Shown piece by piece: positions 7,717 to 17,235 of a stretch of 64,000 nt of DNA. Position numbers and translations under genes: made by a program. The stretch spans positions 234,476 through 298,475 of the forward strand of contig CAJTTN010000002.1 of the NCBI GenBank assembly GCA_910579215.1, given 5' to 3'. The stretch is from an uncultured Anaeroplasmataceae bacterium (lineage in GTDB: Bacteria > Bacillota_I > Bacilli_A > Acholeplasmatales > Anaeroplasmataceae). Below the pieces are notes generated by a model that ran no database searches, was not told the origin of the DNA, and was given only the letters and a program-made list of their open reading frames with translations. The first letter of the stretch is position 1; the number at the start of each line of letters is the position of its first letter.

Positions 7717-8472
7717 TTGAATTTTGAGGAATATGTTTTATGCTTCTTTATTTATGCATTTTTAGGATATATTTGTGAGGTAGTGTATTGCTCTATTGGT
7801 CAGAAAAAATTAGTAAACCGTGGATATCTTTACATGCCAATTTGTCCTATCTATGGCTTTGGTGCTGTAATCATACTTTTATCAATGCTACCAATTTACG
7901 AAATGTGGTACCTTGTATTTTTCTTAGGTATTCTTTTGACATCGACTTTAGAATATTTAACAAGCTATTTTATGGAAATTATTTTTCATATGCGTTGGTG
8001 GGATTATTCTAAAAGAAAGCTCAATATAAATGGGCGGGTTTGCTTGTTAAATTCACTATTATTTGGTGGATTGGTGATGCTTGTGGTTTATGGAATCCAT
8101 CCTTTGATTCATAGACTTATGAGTTCTATGGGAATCCATACCATTCAAATTCTTGATATAATCCTTGGAATTGGAATAGTGATTGATACGATATTTTCTA
8201 CGATTAAAAATATTAACATTGCTAAGGTGGTTGCGAAAATTAATCAATTTACTGAGGAGGCTGGAGATAAGATTAAGGAATTAAAGCAAAATGCTCAGGA
8301 AAAATTGAATGAAACTAAAGAATATTTTACAAATACGGCGATTGCTTTAAAATTAAAGGAATTTATAAAAAAATATCCAAATTTATCCTTACGTAAAGTT
8401 GGTAAAGGTAAAAAGAGATTAAGCATTAATGAGTTTATTTCTAAGCATTTAAATAATAAGGACGATAAATAG
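7717..8472 (+). CDS. CmpB-type putative ABC transporter permease-like membrane protein
   Basis: A 251-residue membrane protein. The N-terminal half has five or so membrane segments and begins EYVLCFFIYAFLGYICEVVY, followed by VNRGYLYMPICPIYGFG, both hallmarks of the family often called putative ABC transporter permease (CmpB). The C-terminal part (from about residue 165) is lysine-rich and helical, with a likely coiled coil. The real function is not known and no ATPase is adjacent. Translation starts at TTG, supported by AAAGGAGGGG six bases before. It ends two bases before uvrC, so the two are probably co-transcribed. Confidence 0.8.
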   Translation: MNFEEYVLCFFIYAFLGYICEVVYCSIGQKKLVNRGYLYMPICPIYGFGAVIILLSMLPIYEMWYLVFFLGILLTSTLEYLTSYFMEIIFHMRWWDYSKRKLNINGRVCLLNSLLFGGLVMLVVYGIHPLIHRLMSSMGIHTIQILDIILGIGIVIDTIFSTIKNINIAKVVAKINQFTEEAGDKIKELKQNAQEKLNETKEYFTNTAIALKLKEFIKKYPNLSLRKVGKGKKRLSINEFISKHLNNKDDK

Positions 8473-8473
8473 T

Positions 8474-10234
8474 ATGTCTGTAATAGAAGAAAAATTAAAA
8501 TTACTTCCAGACCTTCCTGGATGTTATCAAATGAGAGATAAAGACAATGTTGTCATTTATGTTGGAAAAGCAAAGAATTTAAAAAATCGTGTTAGAAGCT
8601 ATTTTCATGGAGCACATAATGCTAAGACTACGCGATTAGTTCAAGAAATAGTAGATTTTACCTATGTGATTACAGCTAGTGAGCTAGAAGCTTTTGTTTT
8701 AGAAATCAATATGATTAAGGAATATGATCCGAAATATAACATAATGCTAAAAGATGATAAGACATATCCCTATATCGCTTTAACAAATGAGGATAACCCA
8801 AGATTAATAGTGACAAGAAATCAAAGAAAACGAAATTTTGCTAGGTATTTTGGTCCTTATCCAAATGTTAAGGCAGCTAGAACAACAATCGATGTTTTAA
8901 ATCAAATTTATCCCTTTAGAAAATGCTTTACTATACCAAAAAAAGAATGTCTATATTATCATATGCATCAATGTCTTGGTCCTTGTATCCATAAGGAAAA
9001 GCTAGATTACACACCATACAAAACAAAGGTGGCAAGCTTTTTAAATGGGGATGCCAAGGAGGTGCTTGCCGATATTACAACAAGAATGCTAGAAGCTTCT
9101 AATGCATTAGAGTTTGAAAAGGCTAGGGAATACCGAGATTTAAAGCTAGCTATTGAAGATACAGTTGCTAAGCAAAAAATTTCTATAAATGATTTAACGA
9201 GTCGTGATTATATAGGAATCTATACCGATGAGGATGATATTTCCATAAATATCATTATAACTAGACAGGGAAACATTGTTCAAAATCATCAAACCATCAT
9301 CAGTAAATATGATAGCTTAGAGGATGAGACAATCAATTATCTTATTCAATTTTATCAGGTGAATGCCAAGCCAAAGGAAATATGCTTTAAAGCCTTTGAT
9401 GCTACTTTACTTGCAGATGCCTTAGAAGTACAGATTTATGAGGCGAAGCTAGGAAAGAAAAAAGAAATTTTAGATATGGCAAATGCTAATGCTAAATTTA
9501 ATTTAGAAAATAAGAGAAATATCTATCGGAATCAAATTCTTAAAAAATTAGAAACAATAGAAGAATTAGGAAGCCTATTAGGAATACCTACCCCTATGCG
9601 TATAGAAGCTTTTGATAACTCTAATTTATATGGAGAGTATCCTGTATCTGCTATGGTTTGTTACATTCAAGGTAAGCCAGCTCCAAAGGAGTTTAGAAAA
9701 TATCATATTAAAACCGTTGTTGGAGCGAACGATTATGAATCTATGAAGGAAGTTATTTATCGAAGATATTTTCGTTTGCTTATGGAAGATGGAACCTTTC
9801 CCGATTTGATTGTTTTGGATGGTGGAGAAATACAGGTTCATGCTGCCTTAGATGTTTTACATAGTTTAAATGTTGATATACCAGTTATGGGAATACAAAA
9901 AAATGACCGTCATAAGGCTTCAAAGATTTTTTATAAGGAAGAAGTTATAGATTTAGATAAGAATTCACCAATTTATCTGTTGTTAGCTGATATTTCTCAG
10001 CGTGTTCATGATTTTGCAATCAGTTTTTTTAGAAGTAATAAAACGAAGGGATTATTTTCCTCTATGCTAGATCCTATTCCTGGATTAGGACCAAAGAGAA
10101 AGGAACAGCTCCTAACCCATTTTGTTAGCATTGATCGTATTAAAGAGGCTACCATAGAGGATTTACAAAGTGCAGGAATATCTAAATCCTTAGCTGAAAC
10201 TATATGGAATTATTTTAGAAAAGAAGAGGAATAG
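8474..10234 (+). CDS. uvrC: UvrABC system protein C
   Basis: A 586-residue nucleotide excision repair nuclease subunit that makes both cuts around a UvrB-bound lesion. Domains in order: N-terminal GIY-YIG nuclease (YQMRD then IYVGKAKNLKNRVRSYF, residues 17-45); a cysteine cluster (CLYYHMHQCLGPC, about 157-169); the UVR motif that contacts UvrB (about 200-235); an RNase H-like nuclease with EAFDNSNLYG and IVLDGGEIQ; and C-terminal helix-hairpin-helix repeats (IPGLGPKRKEQLL). Length is normal. It is placed between a CmpB-type gene and a CotH-type lipoprotein gene that starts two bases after its stop. Confidence 0.97.
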   Translation: MSVIEEKLKLLPDLPGCYQMRDKDNVVIYVGKAKNLKNRVRSYFHGAHNAKTTRLVQEIVDFTYVITASELEAFVLEINMIKEYDPKYNIMLKDDKTYPYIALTNEDNPRLIVTRNQRKRNFARYFGPYPNVKAARTTIDVLNQIYPFRKCFTIPKKECLYYHMHQCLGPCIHKEKLDYTPYKTKVASFLNGDAKEVLADITTRMLEASNALEFEKAREYRDLKLAIEDTVAKQKISINDLTSRDYIGIYTDEDDISINIIITRQGNIVQNHQTIISKYDSLEDETINYLIQFYQVNAKPKEICFKAFDATLLADALEVQIYEAKLGKKKEILDMANANAKFNLENKRNIYRNQILKKLETIEELGSLLGIPTPMRIEAFDNSNLYGEYPVSAMVCYIQGKPAPKEFRKYHIKTVVGANDYESMKEVIYRRYFRLLMEDGTFPDLIVLDGGEIQVHAALDVLHSLNVDIPVMGIQKNDRHKASKIFYKEEVIDLDKNSPIYLLLADISQRVHDFAISFFRSNKTKGLFSSMLDPIPGLGPKRKEQLLTHFVSIDRIKEATIEDLQSAGISKSLAETIWNYFRKEEE

Positions 10235-10235
10235 T

Positions 10236-12143
10236 ATGAAAAATATTTTGAGAGGCATTTGCTTACTAATTTTATTATTAGGATTGATAGGCTGTAAAAC
10301 AAAAGAAAATACTCCCATAGAACATCCAGAGGACAAGGAAGAGGAAGTTAACTTTTCCTTAGGCTATGGAGATTATGTTACCTATCAGGAGGACGGTAAG
10401 GAAAGCATTGAAAAGACGTATATGGCTTTAACTCAGGAAATAACGAGTTCCATTCAAGGAGTATTTCAATCCAACTATCAAAAGGGAGCATTAGATTTTT
10501 TTGATTTGGATAATTTTATTTCAATCCAGCTAGAAATTTCAGAAGATACCTTACAGCAATTAAATAAGGATTATCTTCAGAAAAATAAAGAAAGCTATAG
10601 AGAATGCAATTTAAATATTGCTTATAAAGGTCTTAAATTTCATTATGAGAATGTGGGAATTCGTCAAAAAGGAAATACCTCTAGAGGTAATGCTTTAGAT
10701 GAAAATAATAACATAAACCTAAGACATTATAAGCTTTCCTTTAGTGAAACCTTTGATGATGAATTTAGAGAGAATCCTTTAAAATGGACAGATGAAAAGG
10801 CCTTAGAATATCGAGAGAACAGGACTTTTTTTGGTTTAGAAAAGTTGATTCTAAGATGGAACAGAAATCAGGATAGCACATATCTAAGAGAATATTATGC
10901 AAATGAAGTTTATCGCAACAACGGAGTTCTCGCACCGCATTGCAATTTGGTTCAGTTAGTAATGAAAATAAAAGATCAGGTAGAGAATTTGGGTATATAC
11001 CTAGCTATGGAAGACATTAGTAAAGATTTTATAAAAAGAAATGTAGTGAAGGAATATGCTGGTGGAGATTTATATAAGCTTGGTTGGACAAATGTAGGAG
11101 CAAGGCTGGATTCCCTAGACGCTTCCTTATTTGGTGTAGAAGAGCAGATTAAGGAGCAAAATCAATTCAAACAAATTACTTATCCCTATGATTTAAAAAC
11201 GAATAAGAAAAAATCTCAACATGAAGCTATCAAAGCTTTTATAGGAGGAATTCTTTCCACTTCAACTTCTGAGTTTTCTACCTTTTTAAAAAATTCTACG
11301 ATTTATGAAAGTGTATTATCCTATTTATCTGTTTCTTATCTATTAGGAGACCCAGATGACTTAAGAGGAAATTTTAATAACACGTATTTATATTTCACAA
11401 AAAATTCTTCCTTAGCACTATTTATACCAACAGATCAGGACAGACCATTGGGGTCTACAGGAGGAACAGGAAATCCTACAAGACATCATGGTGTATATAA
11501 TGAGCCTTTTGACACTCAGACGGGGTATGAAAGGAATACGATGCCTTTATTTGAAAAAAGTATTCTTTCAGGTGGAAATCAACAGATTCAAAGGGAATAT
11601 ATCGCAAGAATTCATGAGATTGTTGTTGCAGGGTGGTTAGATATAAAAACTTTTAATCATTACTATTCAAAGGCACTTCAATATAAGTCTAGGATTACTT
11701 TAGGTAAGCATGTGAATGGAAAAGAAATTCCCTTTTCTTTAAAAGAGGTTGACCAACCAGAGGATGAAGGGAATCTATCTATTGAAGTATATTTAACAAA
11801 AAAGAAGGAAACCTTCTTAAAAAAGGATTGGTATCAAGAAATTACAGAAGAAGTGAATGGTACCTCTTATTATCTTAGAGGCGAAATGAATGGTTGGGAT
11901 GGAATAGAAGCAAAATATCAATTCAAATTAGTGAATAATATTCCTACCTTAGTTTGTGAGCTTTCCTATACTACATCCTTTAAGGTAGCTAGCTCTGATT
12001 GGAAAAATGAGTGGAATTATTCTTCCTTAGAAGATGCAACCTTATGTGAATGTGTTGGAGAAGAAAAAAATATAAGAGTTAAGGAAGCGGGAACTTATAA
12101 AATTCAAATTATAGAAGGAAAATTGTGGATGACTAAAATATAA
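10236..12143 (+). CDS. CotH-family lipoprotein with C-terminal glycan-binding-like domain
   Basis: A 635-residue predicted lipoprotein: signal peptide with lipobox LIGC (Cys20), then an acidic linker, a CotH-like (atypical protein kinase) domain from about residue 80 to 480, and a C-terminal beta domain. CotH signatures seen: VGIRQKGNTSRG near 137, the NFNNTYLYF segment near 377, and IPTDQDRPLGSTGG near 398, where Asp residues would bind metal and ATP. The tail contains YYLRGEMNGWDG and FKVASSDWKNEWNY, resembling starch-binding domains of bacterial surface amylases. It starts two bases after uvrC and is followed 20 bases later by a sugar ABC transporter, which suggests an extracytoplasmic role linked to carbohydrate rather than to spores. 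The tail assignment is an inference. Confidence 0.8.
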   Translation: MKNILRGICLLILLLGLIGCKTKENTPIEHPEDKEEEVNFSLGYGDYVTYQEDGKESIEKTYMALTQEITSSIQGVFQSNYQKGALDFFDLDNFISIQLEISEDTLQQLNKDYLQKNKESYRECNLNIAYKGLKFHYENVGIRQKGNTSRGNALDENNNINLRHYKLSFSETFDDEFRENPLKWTDEKALEYRENRTFFGLEKLILRWNRNQDSTYLREYYANEVYRNNGVLAPHCNLVQLVMKIKDQVENLGIYLAMEDISKDFIKRNVVKEYAGGDLYKLGWTNVGARLDSLDASLFGVEEQIKEQNQFKQITYPYDLKTNKKKSQHEAIKAFIGGILSTSTSEFSTFLKNSTIYESVLSYLSVSYLLGDPDDLRGNFNNTYLYFTKNSSLALFIPTDQDRPLGSTGGTGNPTRHHGVYNEPFDTQTGYERNTMPLFEKSILSGGNQQIQREYIARIHEIVVAGWLDIKTFNHYYSKALQYKSRITLGKHVNGKEIPFSLKEVDQPEDEGNLSIEVYLTKKKETFLKKDWYQEITEEVNGTSYYLRGEMNGWDGIEAKYQFKLVNNIPTLVCELSYTTSFKVASSDWKNEWNYSSLEDATLCECVGEEKNIRVKEAGTYKIQIIEGKLWMTKI

Positions 12144-12163
12144 AAAGAAAGGAGTTGAGCATC

Positions 12164-13051
12164 GTGAAAAGAAACAATTTAAAAGCATGGCTTTATTTGT
12201 TGCCAGCATTCCTATTACTTACTGCGTTTATGCTTTATCCTTTACTAGATGTAATTATTTATTCCTTTGAGGAAAACTTTGCCTTTGTCACCCAAACCTA
12301 TACTGGAGTCGGATTTGAAAATTATCAATATATCTTTAAGGATCCTGATTTTTATAGTGCAATTAAGAATTCCTGTATTATATTGATTACGGTGCCCATC
12401 TCTACTATAATAGCTATCCTCCTTGCCGTGGGATTAAATAGTATTAAGCCTTTGAAAAAAATATTTGAAACGATTTTCTTTTTACCTTATGTCACGAATA
12501 CACTTGCTGTAGGGTTAGTTTTTATGATTATCTTTGATTCTACACCATTGAATCATGGACTAGCTAATATGATTTTGGGCTGGTTTAATATTGATCCTAT
12601 TGATTTTATTCGTGGACCCTATTGGGCAAAAATGCTAGTATTATCTTTTTATATAATTTGGAATGTAATGCCCTTTAAAATTTTAGTATTAGTAGGAGCT
12701 CTACAATCCGTTAACAAGCAATATTATCAGGCTGCTAAGCTTGATCAGGCAAGCTCAGCTCGAATGTTTTATCGCATAACTGTTCCAATGATTTCCCCTA
12801 TGATTGCCTATTTAATCATCACAGGGTTTATAGGTGGTTTCAAAGAATATAATAATGCTGTGGCTTTATTTGGTGAGGATTTAAACGCAGCAGAAATGAA
12901 TACTATCGTAGGCTACATCTATAATATGCTTTATTTTGAGACTGGTGGCTATCCTTCCTATGCTGCTGCCGCAGCTATCGTATTATTTTGTATTATTTTT
13001 ACGATTACTTGTATTAATTTATTAGTAAGCAAAAAAAAGGTATACTATTAA
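12164..13051 (+). CDS. Sugar ABC transporter permease (MalF/UgpA type)
   Basis: A 295-residue integral membrane protein with six predicted membrane segments, beginning AWLYLLPAFLLLTAFMLYPL. The cytoplasmic EAA loop that contacts the ATPase is seen as YYQAAKLDQASSARMFYRIT near residue 190. A GTG start at 12164 is chosen because AAAGGAG is nine bases before it; a TTG at 12155 abuts that site. It pairs with the next permease and a binding lipoprotein. No ATPase gene is present nearby; such importers in Bacillota often share one multitask ATPase (MsmX-like) encoded elsewhere. Confidence 0.92.
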   Translation: MKRNNLKAWLYLLPAFLLLTAFMLYPLLDVIIYSFEENFAFVTQTYTGVGFENYQYIFKDPDFYSAIKNSCIILITVPISTIIAILLAVGLNSIKPLKKIFETIFFLPYVTNTLAVGLVFMIIFDSTPLNHGLANMILGWFNIDPIDFIRGPYWAKMLVLSFYIIWNVMPFKILVLVGALQSVNKQYYQAAKLDQASSARMFYRITVPMISPMIAYLIITGFIGGFKEYNNAVALFGEDLNAAEMNTIVGYIYNMLYFETGGYPSYAAAAAIVLFCIIFTITCINLLVSKKKVYY

Positions 13052-13063
13052 GGAGAGATGCGT

Positions 13064-13903
13064 ATGGAAGAGAAAAAACAAATTTTAAAAAAAGCTATAA
13101 TTTACATCCTTCTTAGTATTTGGGCAATTTTCGTTTTATTTCCCTTTTATTGGATGCTTATCACCTCTTTTAAAACCTATGCCTCCTATAATGCAGAGAC
13201 TATCCCTCAATTTGTTGCAATCCCTCCTACCTTTGAGAATTATATCTCTGTTTGGACGGTATCTAAGCTAGGGAAATATATGCTTAATACAATTCTATTT
13301 TCTGTGACGACAACTGGTCTCATGGTTATAGTTTCTTTATTTGCAGCCTTTGCCTTTGCAAGACTTGATTTTAAAGGGAAAAATTTAGTTTTTGTACTAT
13401 TTTTAGCTATGATGATGATTCCTAATGAATTGGTAATCATAACAAATTATGTGTCAATTGTTCATTTAGACTGGAGAAATACCTTTGTTGGTTTAATTTT
13501 GCCCTCCATTCTTTCGGTTTTCTATATTTATCTTTTGCGACAAAATTTTTTACAGGTTTCCGACGACATTTACTTTGCCGCTAAAATAGATGGGACTTCA
13601 GATTTGAAATATTTGTTTAAGGTGCTATTACCATTATCAAAGCCAACTATTTTTACAATAACTATTTTAAAGCTAATTGAATGCTGGAATTCCTATGTTT
13701 GGCCAAGATTAATTACGACAGATAAGGATTTTTATTTAGTTAGTAATGGAATACAGCTCATAAAGGAACAGAGTATGGGAAAGGCTGATATACCAGGTAT
13801 GATGGCTGCAGTTGTCTGTGTATCTGTGCCAATCTTACTATTATTTCTAATATTTAGAAAACAAATTATGAATGGTGTGGCAAGAAGTGGAACAAAGGGA
13901 TAA
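13064..13903 (+). CDS. Sugar ABC transporter permease (MalG/UgpE type)
   Basis: A 279-residue membrane protein with six membrane segments. The opening ILLSIWAIFVLFPFYWMLITSFK and the EAA loop FAAKIDGTSDLKYLFKVLLP (near residue 170) are typical of the second permease of carbohydrate importers. The ATG at 13064 is preferred to that at 13058 because the AGGAGA site is then eight bases away. It is 12 bases after the first permease and 14 before the binding protein, one operon. Confidence 0.92.
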   Translation: MEEKKQILKKAIIYILLSIWAIFVLFPFYWMLITSFKTYASYNAETIPQFVAIPPTFENYISVWTVSKLGKYMLNTILFSVTTTGLMVIVSLFAAFAFARLDFKGKNLVFVLFLAMMMIPNELVIITNYVSIVHLDWRNTFVGLILPSILSVFYIYLLRQNFLQVSDDIYFAAKIDGTSDLKYLFKVLLPLSKPTIFTITILKLIECWNSYVWPRLITTDKDFYLVSNGIQLIKEQSMGKADIPGMMAAVVCVSVPILLLFLIFRKQIMNGVARSGTKG

Positions 13904-13917
13904 AGGAGGAGCTAGAT

Positions 13918-15354
13918 ATGAAAAAAATTAGTTTAATGCTTGTAACAATCGTTTTATTCCTTTTTTTAGTAGCGTCCTGTCATGGAAGGCTAGTTCCAAA
14001 GGATGATATTCAAACTGTGAAGGATTTTGAAGTTCCTGAAACCTTTGATGAATCAAAGGATATTCAAATTACCTTTTGGGCTAAAAATGATACAAATAAG
14101 ATTCAACAAGAAATTTTTAATAAAGCGGTGGATGCTTTTGAAGGTCTATATCCTAACGTTCATATTACAGTTGTTCAATATAGTGATTATACCAATATTT
14201 ATTCTGATGTGATTACAAATATTTCTACAAATACTACACCTAACGCCTCAATTGCTTATCCAGATCATGTAGCAACTTATATGGAGGGAAATAATGTTAT
14301 CGTTCCATTAGATGCATTGATGGAGGATGAAAAATATGGCTTAGGAGGAAGTGCTTTAAAATTTAACTCTGTAAAAAAAGAGGAAATTCAACCTAAGTTT
14401 TTATCTGAATGCTTGATTCAAGATAGATATTGTATTTTACCCTTTATGAGATCCTCTGAAGCCCTATATGTGAATAAGAGCTATTTAGAGGAAAATGGAT
14501 TTAGTATACCTGAGGTATTTACCTGGGAATATATTTGGGAGGTTTCAGAGTATGCTAAGAAAAAGGCAGAAGCAGAACAAAAAATAATGATACCTTTAAT
14601 CTATAAATCAACAGACAATATGTTTATCCAGCTTTGTAAGCAAAATGATTTTGATTATACTACCTCTAAGGGAAAGGTTCTATTTTTAAGTGATGAGGTA
14701 TCTCAAATGCTATTAGATCTAGTTCCCCCTATTGAAAATGGATATTTTGATACGTTTAAAAGAGTAAGTTATCCAGGAAATTATTTTAACAAAGGACAAT
14801 GCATTTTTGCGATAGATTCTACCGCAGGTGCAACCTGGCTAGGTAGTAAAGCGCCGCTTATAGATATTCCCGCTTCAGAGCTAGTTGATTTTGAGACAAT
14901 AGTTACTACGATTCCTCAAGTGAATCCAAAAAATCCTCAGATGATTTCTCAAGGGCCTTCTATGTGTCTATTTTATAAGGAGGACCCACAAGAAGTGTTG
15001 GCAACCTGGTTATTCATGCAATATTTATTAACCTTTGAAACACAAATGTCTTTTTCAAAAACAGAAGGCTATTTACCAGTTACAAGGACTGTAGTAGATT
15101 CAAAAGAGTTTCAAGAATATTTAAAAAATGAAGCAGAATATGAGGTTAAACGAATGGCTACTAAATTAATAATAGATAATATAGATCATACATTTGTTAC
15201 ACCTGTATTTAATGGCTCTTCCTTATGTAGATCAGCCTCAGGGTATTTAATTGAAGCTATGTTTAATAAGAAATTTAGAGATGCAGCAAGCATAAAGGAG
15301 TTATTTTCCCTTGTAGATAAAAGATATAAATTATCAACTTATGAAAAAAGTTAA
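13918..15354 (+). CDS. Sugar ABC transporter substrate-binding lipoprotein
   Basis: A 478-residue extracellular solute-binding protein (family 1 type). Signal peptide with lipobox LVASC places lipid on Cys21. The mature start region ITFWAKNDTNKIQQEIFNKA and the GLYPNVHITVVQYSDY segment are typical of carbohydrate-binding components, as is MRSSEALYVNKSYLEENGF near residue 180 and GPSMCLFYKEDP near 345. It captures the substrate for the two permeases upstream. The sugar is unknown; the nearby starch-binding-like tail on the CotH protein makes an alpha-glucan oligomer plausible. Confidence 0.92.
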   Translation: MKKISLMLVTIVLFLFLVASCHGRLVPKDDIQTVKDFEVPETFDESKDIQITFWAKNDTNKIQQEIFNKAVDAFEGLYPNVHITVVQYSDYTNIYSDVITNISTNTTPNASIAYPDHVATYMEGNNVIVPLDALMEDEKYGLGGSALKFNSVKKEEIQPKFLSECLIQDRYCILPFMRSSEALYVNKSYLEENGFSIPEVFTWEYIWEVSEYAKKKAEAEQKIMIPLIYKSTDNMFIQLCKQNDFDYTTSKGKVLFLSDEVSQMLLDLVPPIENGYFDTFKRVSYPGNYFNKGQCIFAIDSTAGATWLGSKAPLIDIPASELVDFETIVTTIPQVNPKNPQMISQGPSMCLFYKEDPQEVLATWLFMQYLLTFETQMSFSKTEGYLPVTRTVVDSKEFQEYLKNEAEYEVKRMATKLIIDNIDHTFVTPVFNGSSLCRSASGYLIEAMFNKKFRDAASIKELFSLVDKRYKLSTYEKS

Positions 15355-15402
15355 GAAAAATTATCAAAATAATTTAATTTATCTTATATTTTTTTCATAA
15401 TA

Positions 15403-15431
15403 TTGACATATTTTATCAAAAAAAATATAAT
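15403..15431 (+). promoter_or_regulatory. Consensus sigma-A promoter of the repeat lipoprotein gene
   Basis: TTGACA at 15403-15408 and TATAAT at 15426-15431 with a 17-base spacer. The gene starts 32 bases downstream of the -10 box. This shows the lipoprotein gene is transcribed separately and probably strongly from the upstream ABC operon. Confidence 0.85.
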
Positions 15432-15463
15432 TAATATAGATAGAAAATAAGTGAGGGTTTGAT

Positions 15464-16888
15464 ATGAAAAAAATATTTGCAGGTTGTTTAGCCTTATTGT
15501 CAATAGGGTTATATGCATGTAAAGGAGATACAAAGAGTTCAGCATTAACACATGCTGAATATTTACAAGCAGAAAAATCTACTACAGTTACAATTGAAGC
15601 TTATATTCAGGGGAAACAAGCATGGTGGGAAAGCGATGGTGTTGGAGTAGCTTCTTTTTATTTACAGGATCAGGATGGTGGCTACTTTGTTTATAATTTA
15701 CCATGTGATAAAGAGTCTTATGATAAAAAATTAACCATAGGTAAAAAAATTCAAGTTACAGGTCAAAAAACAGATTGGGCAGGGGAAATTGAAATTGATG
15801 GCTTAGCTGCTGGTGCTGAAGCTACCTACACGATTCTTAAAGATAAAGAATATGTTGCTGTTCCAAAGGATGTTACACAGGATTTGGGTACAGATCAATT
15901 GATTGCTTCGCAGAATATGGCAGTGGAGTTTAAAGATATGACTGTTTTAGCACAAAGCGATGGTGTTTCTGCCTTTTATTATAAATGGGATAATTCTGGT
16001 AAGGCAGGAGATGATTTATATATCTCTTTAACTGATGGTGAAAATATACTTTCTGCTTGTGTAGAATCTTATTTGTGTGATAAGGACACAGAAGTTTATA
16101 AGGCAGTAGAGGCCTTACAAGTTGGAGATAAGGTTGATCTTCAGGGATTCTTATATTGGTATGAAGGTGCGCAGCCTCATGTAACTAAGGTTACAAAAAA
16201 AGGAAATATATTTGCTAAGGCTGAGGGTACTAATTCACATGAGGAGTATGTCAAGGCGCAAAATGGAGATTCCCTAGTGATTGAGGCTTTCATTCAAGCA
16301 AAACAAGCATGGTGGGAAAATGATGGAGTTGGCGTAGCATCCTTTTATTTACAGGACAATGTCGGAGGCTATTTTGCTTATAATTTACCTTGTACAAAGG
16401 CAGAATATGACAATCAATTAACGATTGGGAAAAAGGTAAAAATAACAGGTGCTAAAACCTCATGGGCTGGAGAGAATGAAATCGATGGCTTGGCTCCTGG
16501 GGCTGAGGCAACCTTTGAAGTTTTAGATGATGTTTATTTGGCACAGCCAAAGGATATAACAAATTTATTAGGAGATCCAGCTTTACTTGCTTTACAAAAT
16601 ATGTATGTTAAGCTTCAAGGCTTAACTGTCGTTGCTAAGGATAAGGATCATGTTGTTTATTACAAGCATAATAATGCAGGAGTACGTGGAGATGATATCT
16701 ATTTTGATGTCTCAGATGGTAAAAATACATACACATTTACAGTAGAATCCTATCTTTGTGATGAAAATACAGATTGCTATAAAGCAGTAGAGGCTTTGAA
16801 GGATGGGGAAAAAATAGATATTGAGGGCCTTTTGTATTGGTACAATGGGGCACAGCCTCACGTAACCAAGGTCACCAAATCTGCATAA
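15464..16888 (+). CDS. Lipoprotein made of two tandem ~229-residue repeats
   Basis: A 474-residue protein with signal peptide and lipobox LYAC (Cys19). Residues 30-258 and 259-474 are two closely similar copies of the same unit. Shared blocks include QAWWE-DGVGVASFYLQD, LTIGKK, EIDGLA-GAEAT, VESYLCD, YKAVEAL and LYWY-GAQPHVTKVTK. Within each unit, patterns such as LTIGKKIQVTG and VGDKVDLQGFLYW suggest two OB-fold-like beta barrels. I do not recognise a family. It follows the sugar-uptake operon but has its own consensus promoter and terminator. A surface ligand-binding role is likely but the ligand is unknown. AGTGAGGG precedes the start codon. Confidence 0.75.
   Translation: MKKIFAGCLALLSIGLYACKGDTKSSALTHAEYLQAEKSTTVTIEAYIQGKQAWWESDGVGVASFYLQDQDGGYFVYNLPCDKESYDKKLTIGKKIQVTGQKTDWAGEIEIDGLAAGAEATYTILKDKEYVAVPKDVTQDLGTDQLIASQNMAVEFKDMTVLAQSDGVSAFYYKWDNSGKAGDDLYISLTDGENILSACVESYLCDKDTEVYKAVEALQVGDKVDLQGFLYWYEGAQPHVTKVTKKGNIFAKAEGTNSHEEYVKAQNGDSLVIEAFIQAKQAWWENDGVGVASFYLQDNVGGYFAYNLPCTKAEYDNQLTIGKKVKITGAKTSWAGENEIDGLAPGAEATFEVLDDVYLAQPKDITNLLGDPALLALQNMYVKLQGLTVVAKDKDHVVYYKHNNAGVRGDDIYFDVSDGKNTYTFTVESYLCDENTDCYKAVEALKDGEKIDIEGLLYWYNGAQPHVTKVTKSA
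15551..16885 (+). repeat. Tandem intragenic duplication, two units of about 690 and 650 bases
   Basis: Unit 1 runs from about 15551 to 16237 and unit 2 from 16238 to 16885. Protein identity is obvious by eye throughout, while the DNA has diverged at many third positions, so the duplication is old and kept by selection on both copies. Confidence 0.8.
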
Positions 16889-16895
16889 AATTCTT

Positions 16896-16925
16896 AAAAC
16901 ACCATTTTGGTGTTTTATTTTTATT
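16896..16925 (+). terminator. Terminator after the repeat lipoprotein
   Basis: Perfect 8-bp stem AAAACACC/GGTGTTTT (16896-16903, 16909-16916) with a 5-base loop, followed by a T-rich tract. Confidence 0.8.
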
Positions 16926-16960
16926 TGAAACAGTGTATAATGATACGTAAGGGAGATACT

Positions 16961-17233
16961 ATGGAAATCATAAAGGAAGAAAATAAAATTGTAGTTTTAA
17001 ATGAACAACAAAAGGAAATAGCATATATCATTTTTCCTAAGCTTGAAAATAATTTGGTTACCCTTAAAAGTACTTATGTCGATGAAACTTTAAGGGGAAA
17101 AGGAATCGCTCATCAGCTCTTGGTTTTATTTTGTGATGAGCTTAGGAGAACAAATAGAAAAGCAATTGTAACATGTTCTTATGCAAAAGATTGGTTTTTA
17201 AAGCATCCCATGTATCAGGATGTCTTAGTATAA
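16961..17233 (+). CDS. Short GNAT-family N-acetyltransferase (YjdJ-like)
   Basis: A 90-residue acetyltransferase of the short single-domain GNAT class. The acetyl-CoA binding loop RGKGIAHQLL is at residues 45-54 and the final segment SYAKDWFLKHPMYQDVL matches the short YjdJ-like group. Substrate unknown. ATG at 16961 follows GGGAGA; the upstream in-frame codons to 16907 lie in the previous terminator and are rejected. The stop codon is only two bases before a tRNA-Arg gene, so the tRNA is probably cut from the same transcript. Confidence 0.8.
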   Translation: MEIIKEENKIVVLNEQQKEIAYIIFPKLENNLVTLKSTYVDETLRGKGIAHQLLVLFCDELRRTNRKAIVTCSYAKDWFLKHPMYQDVLV

Positions 17234-17235
17234 AT

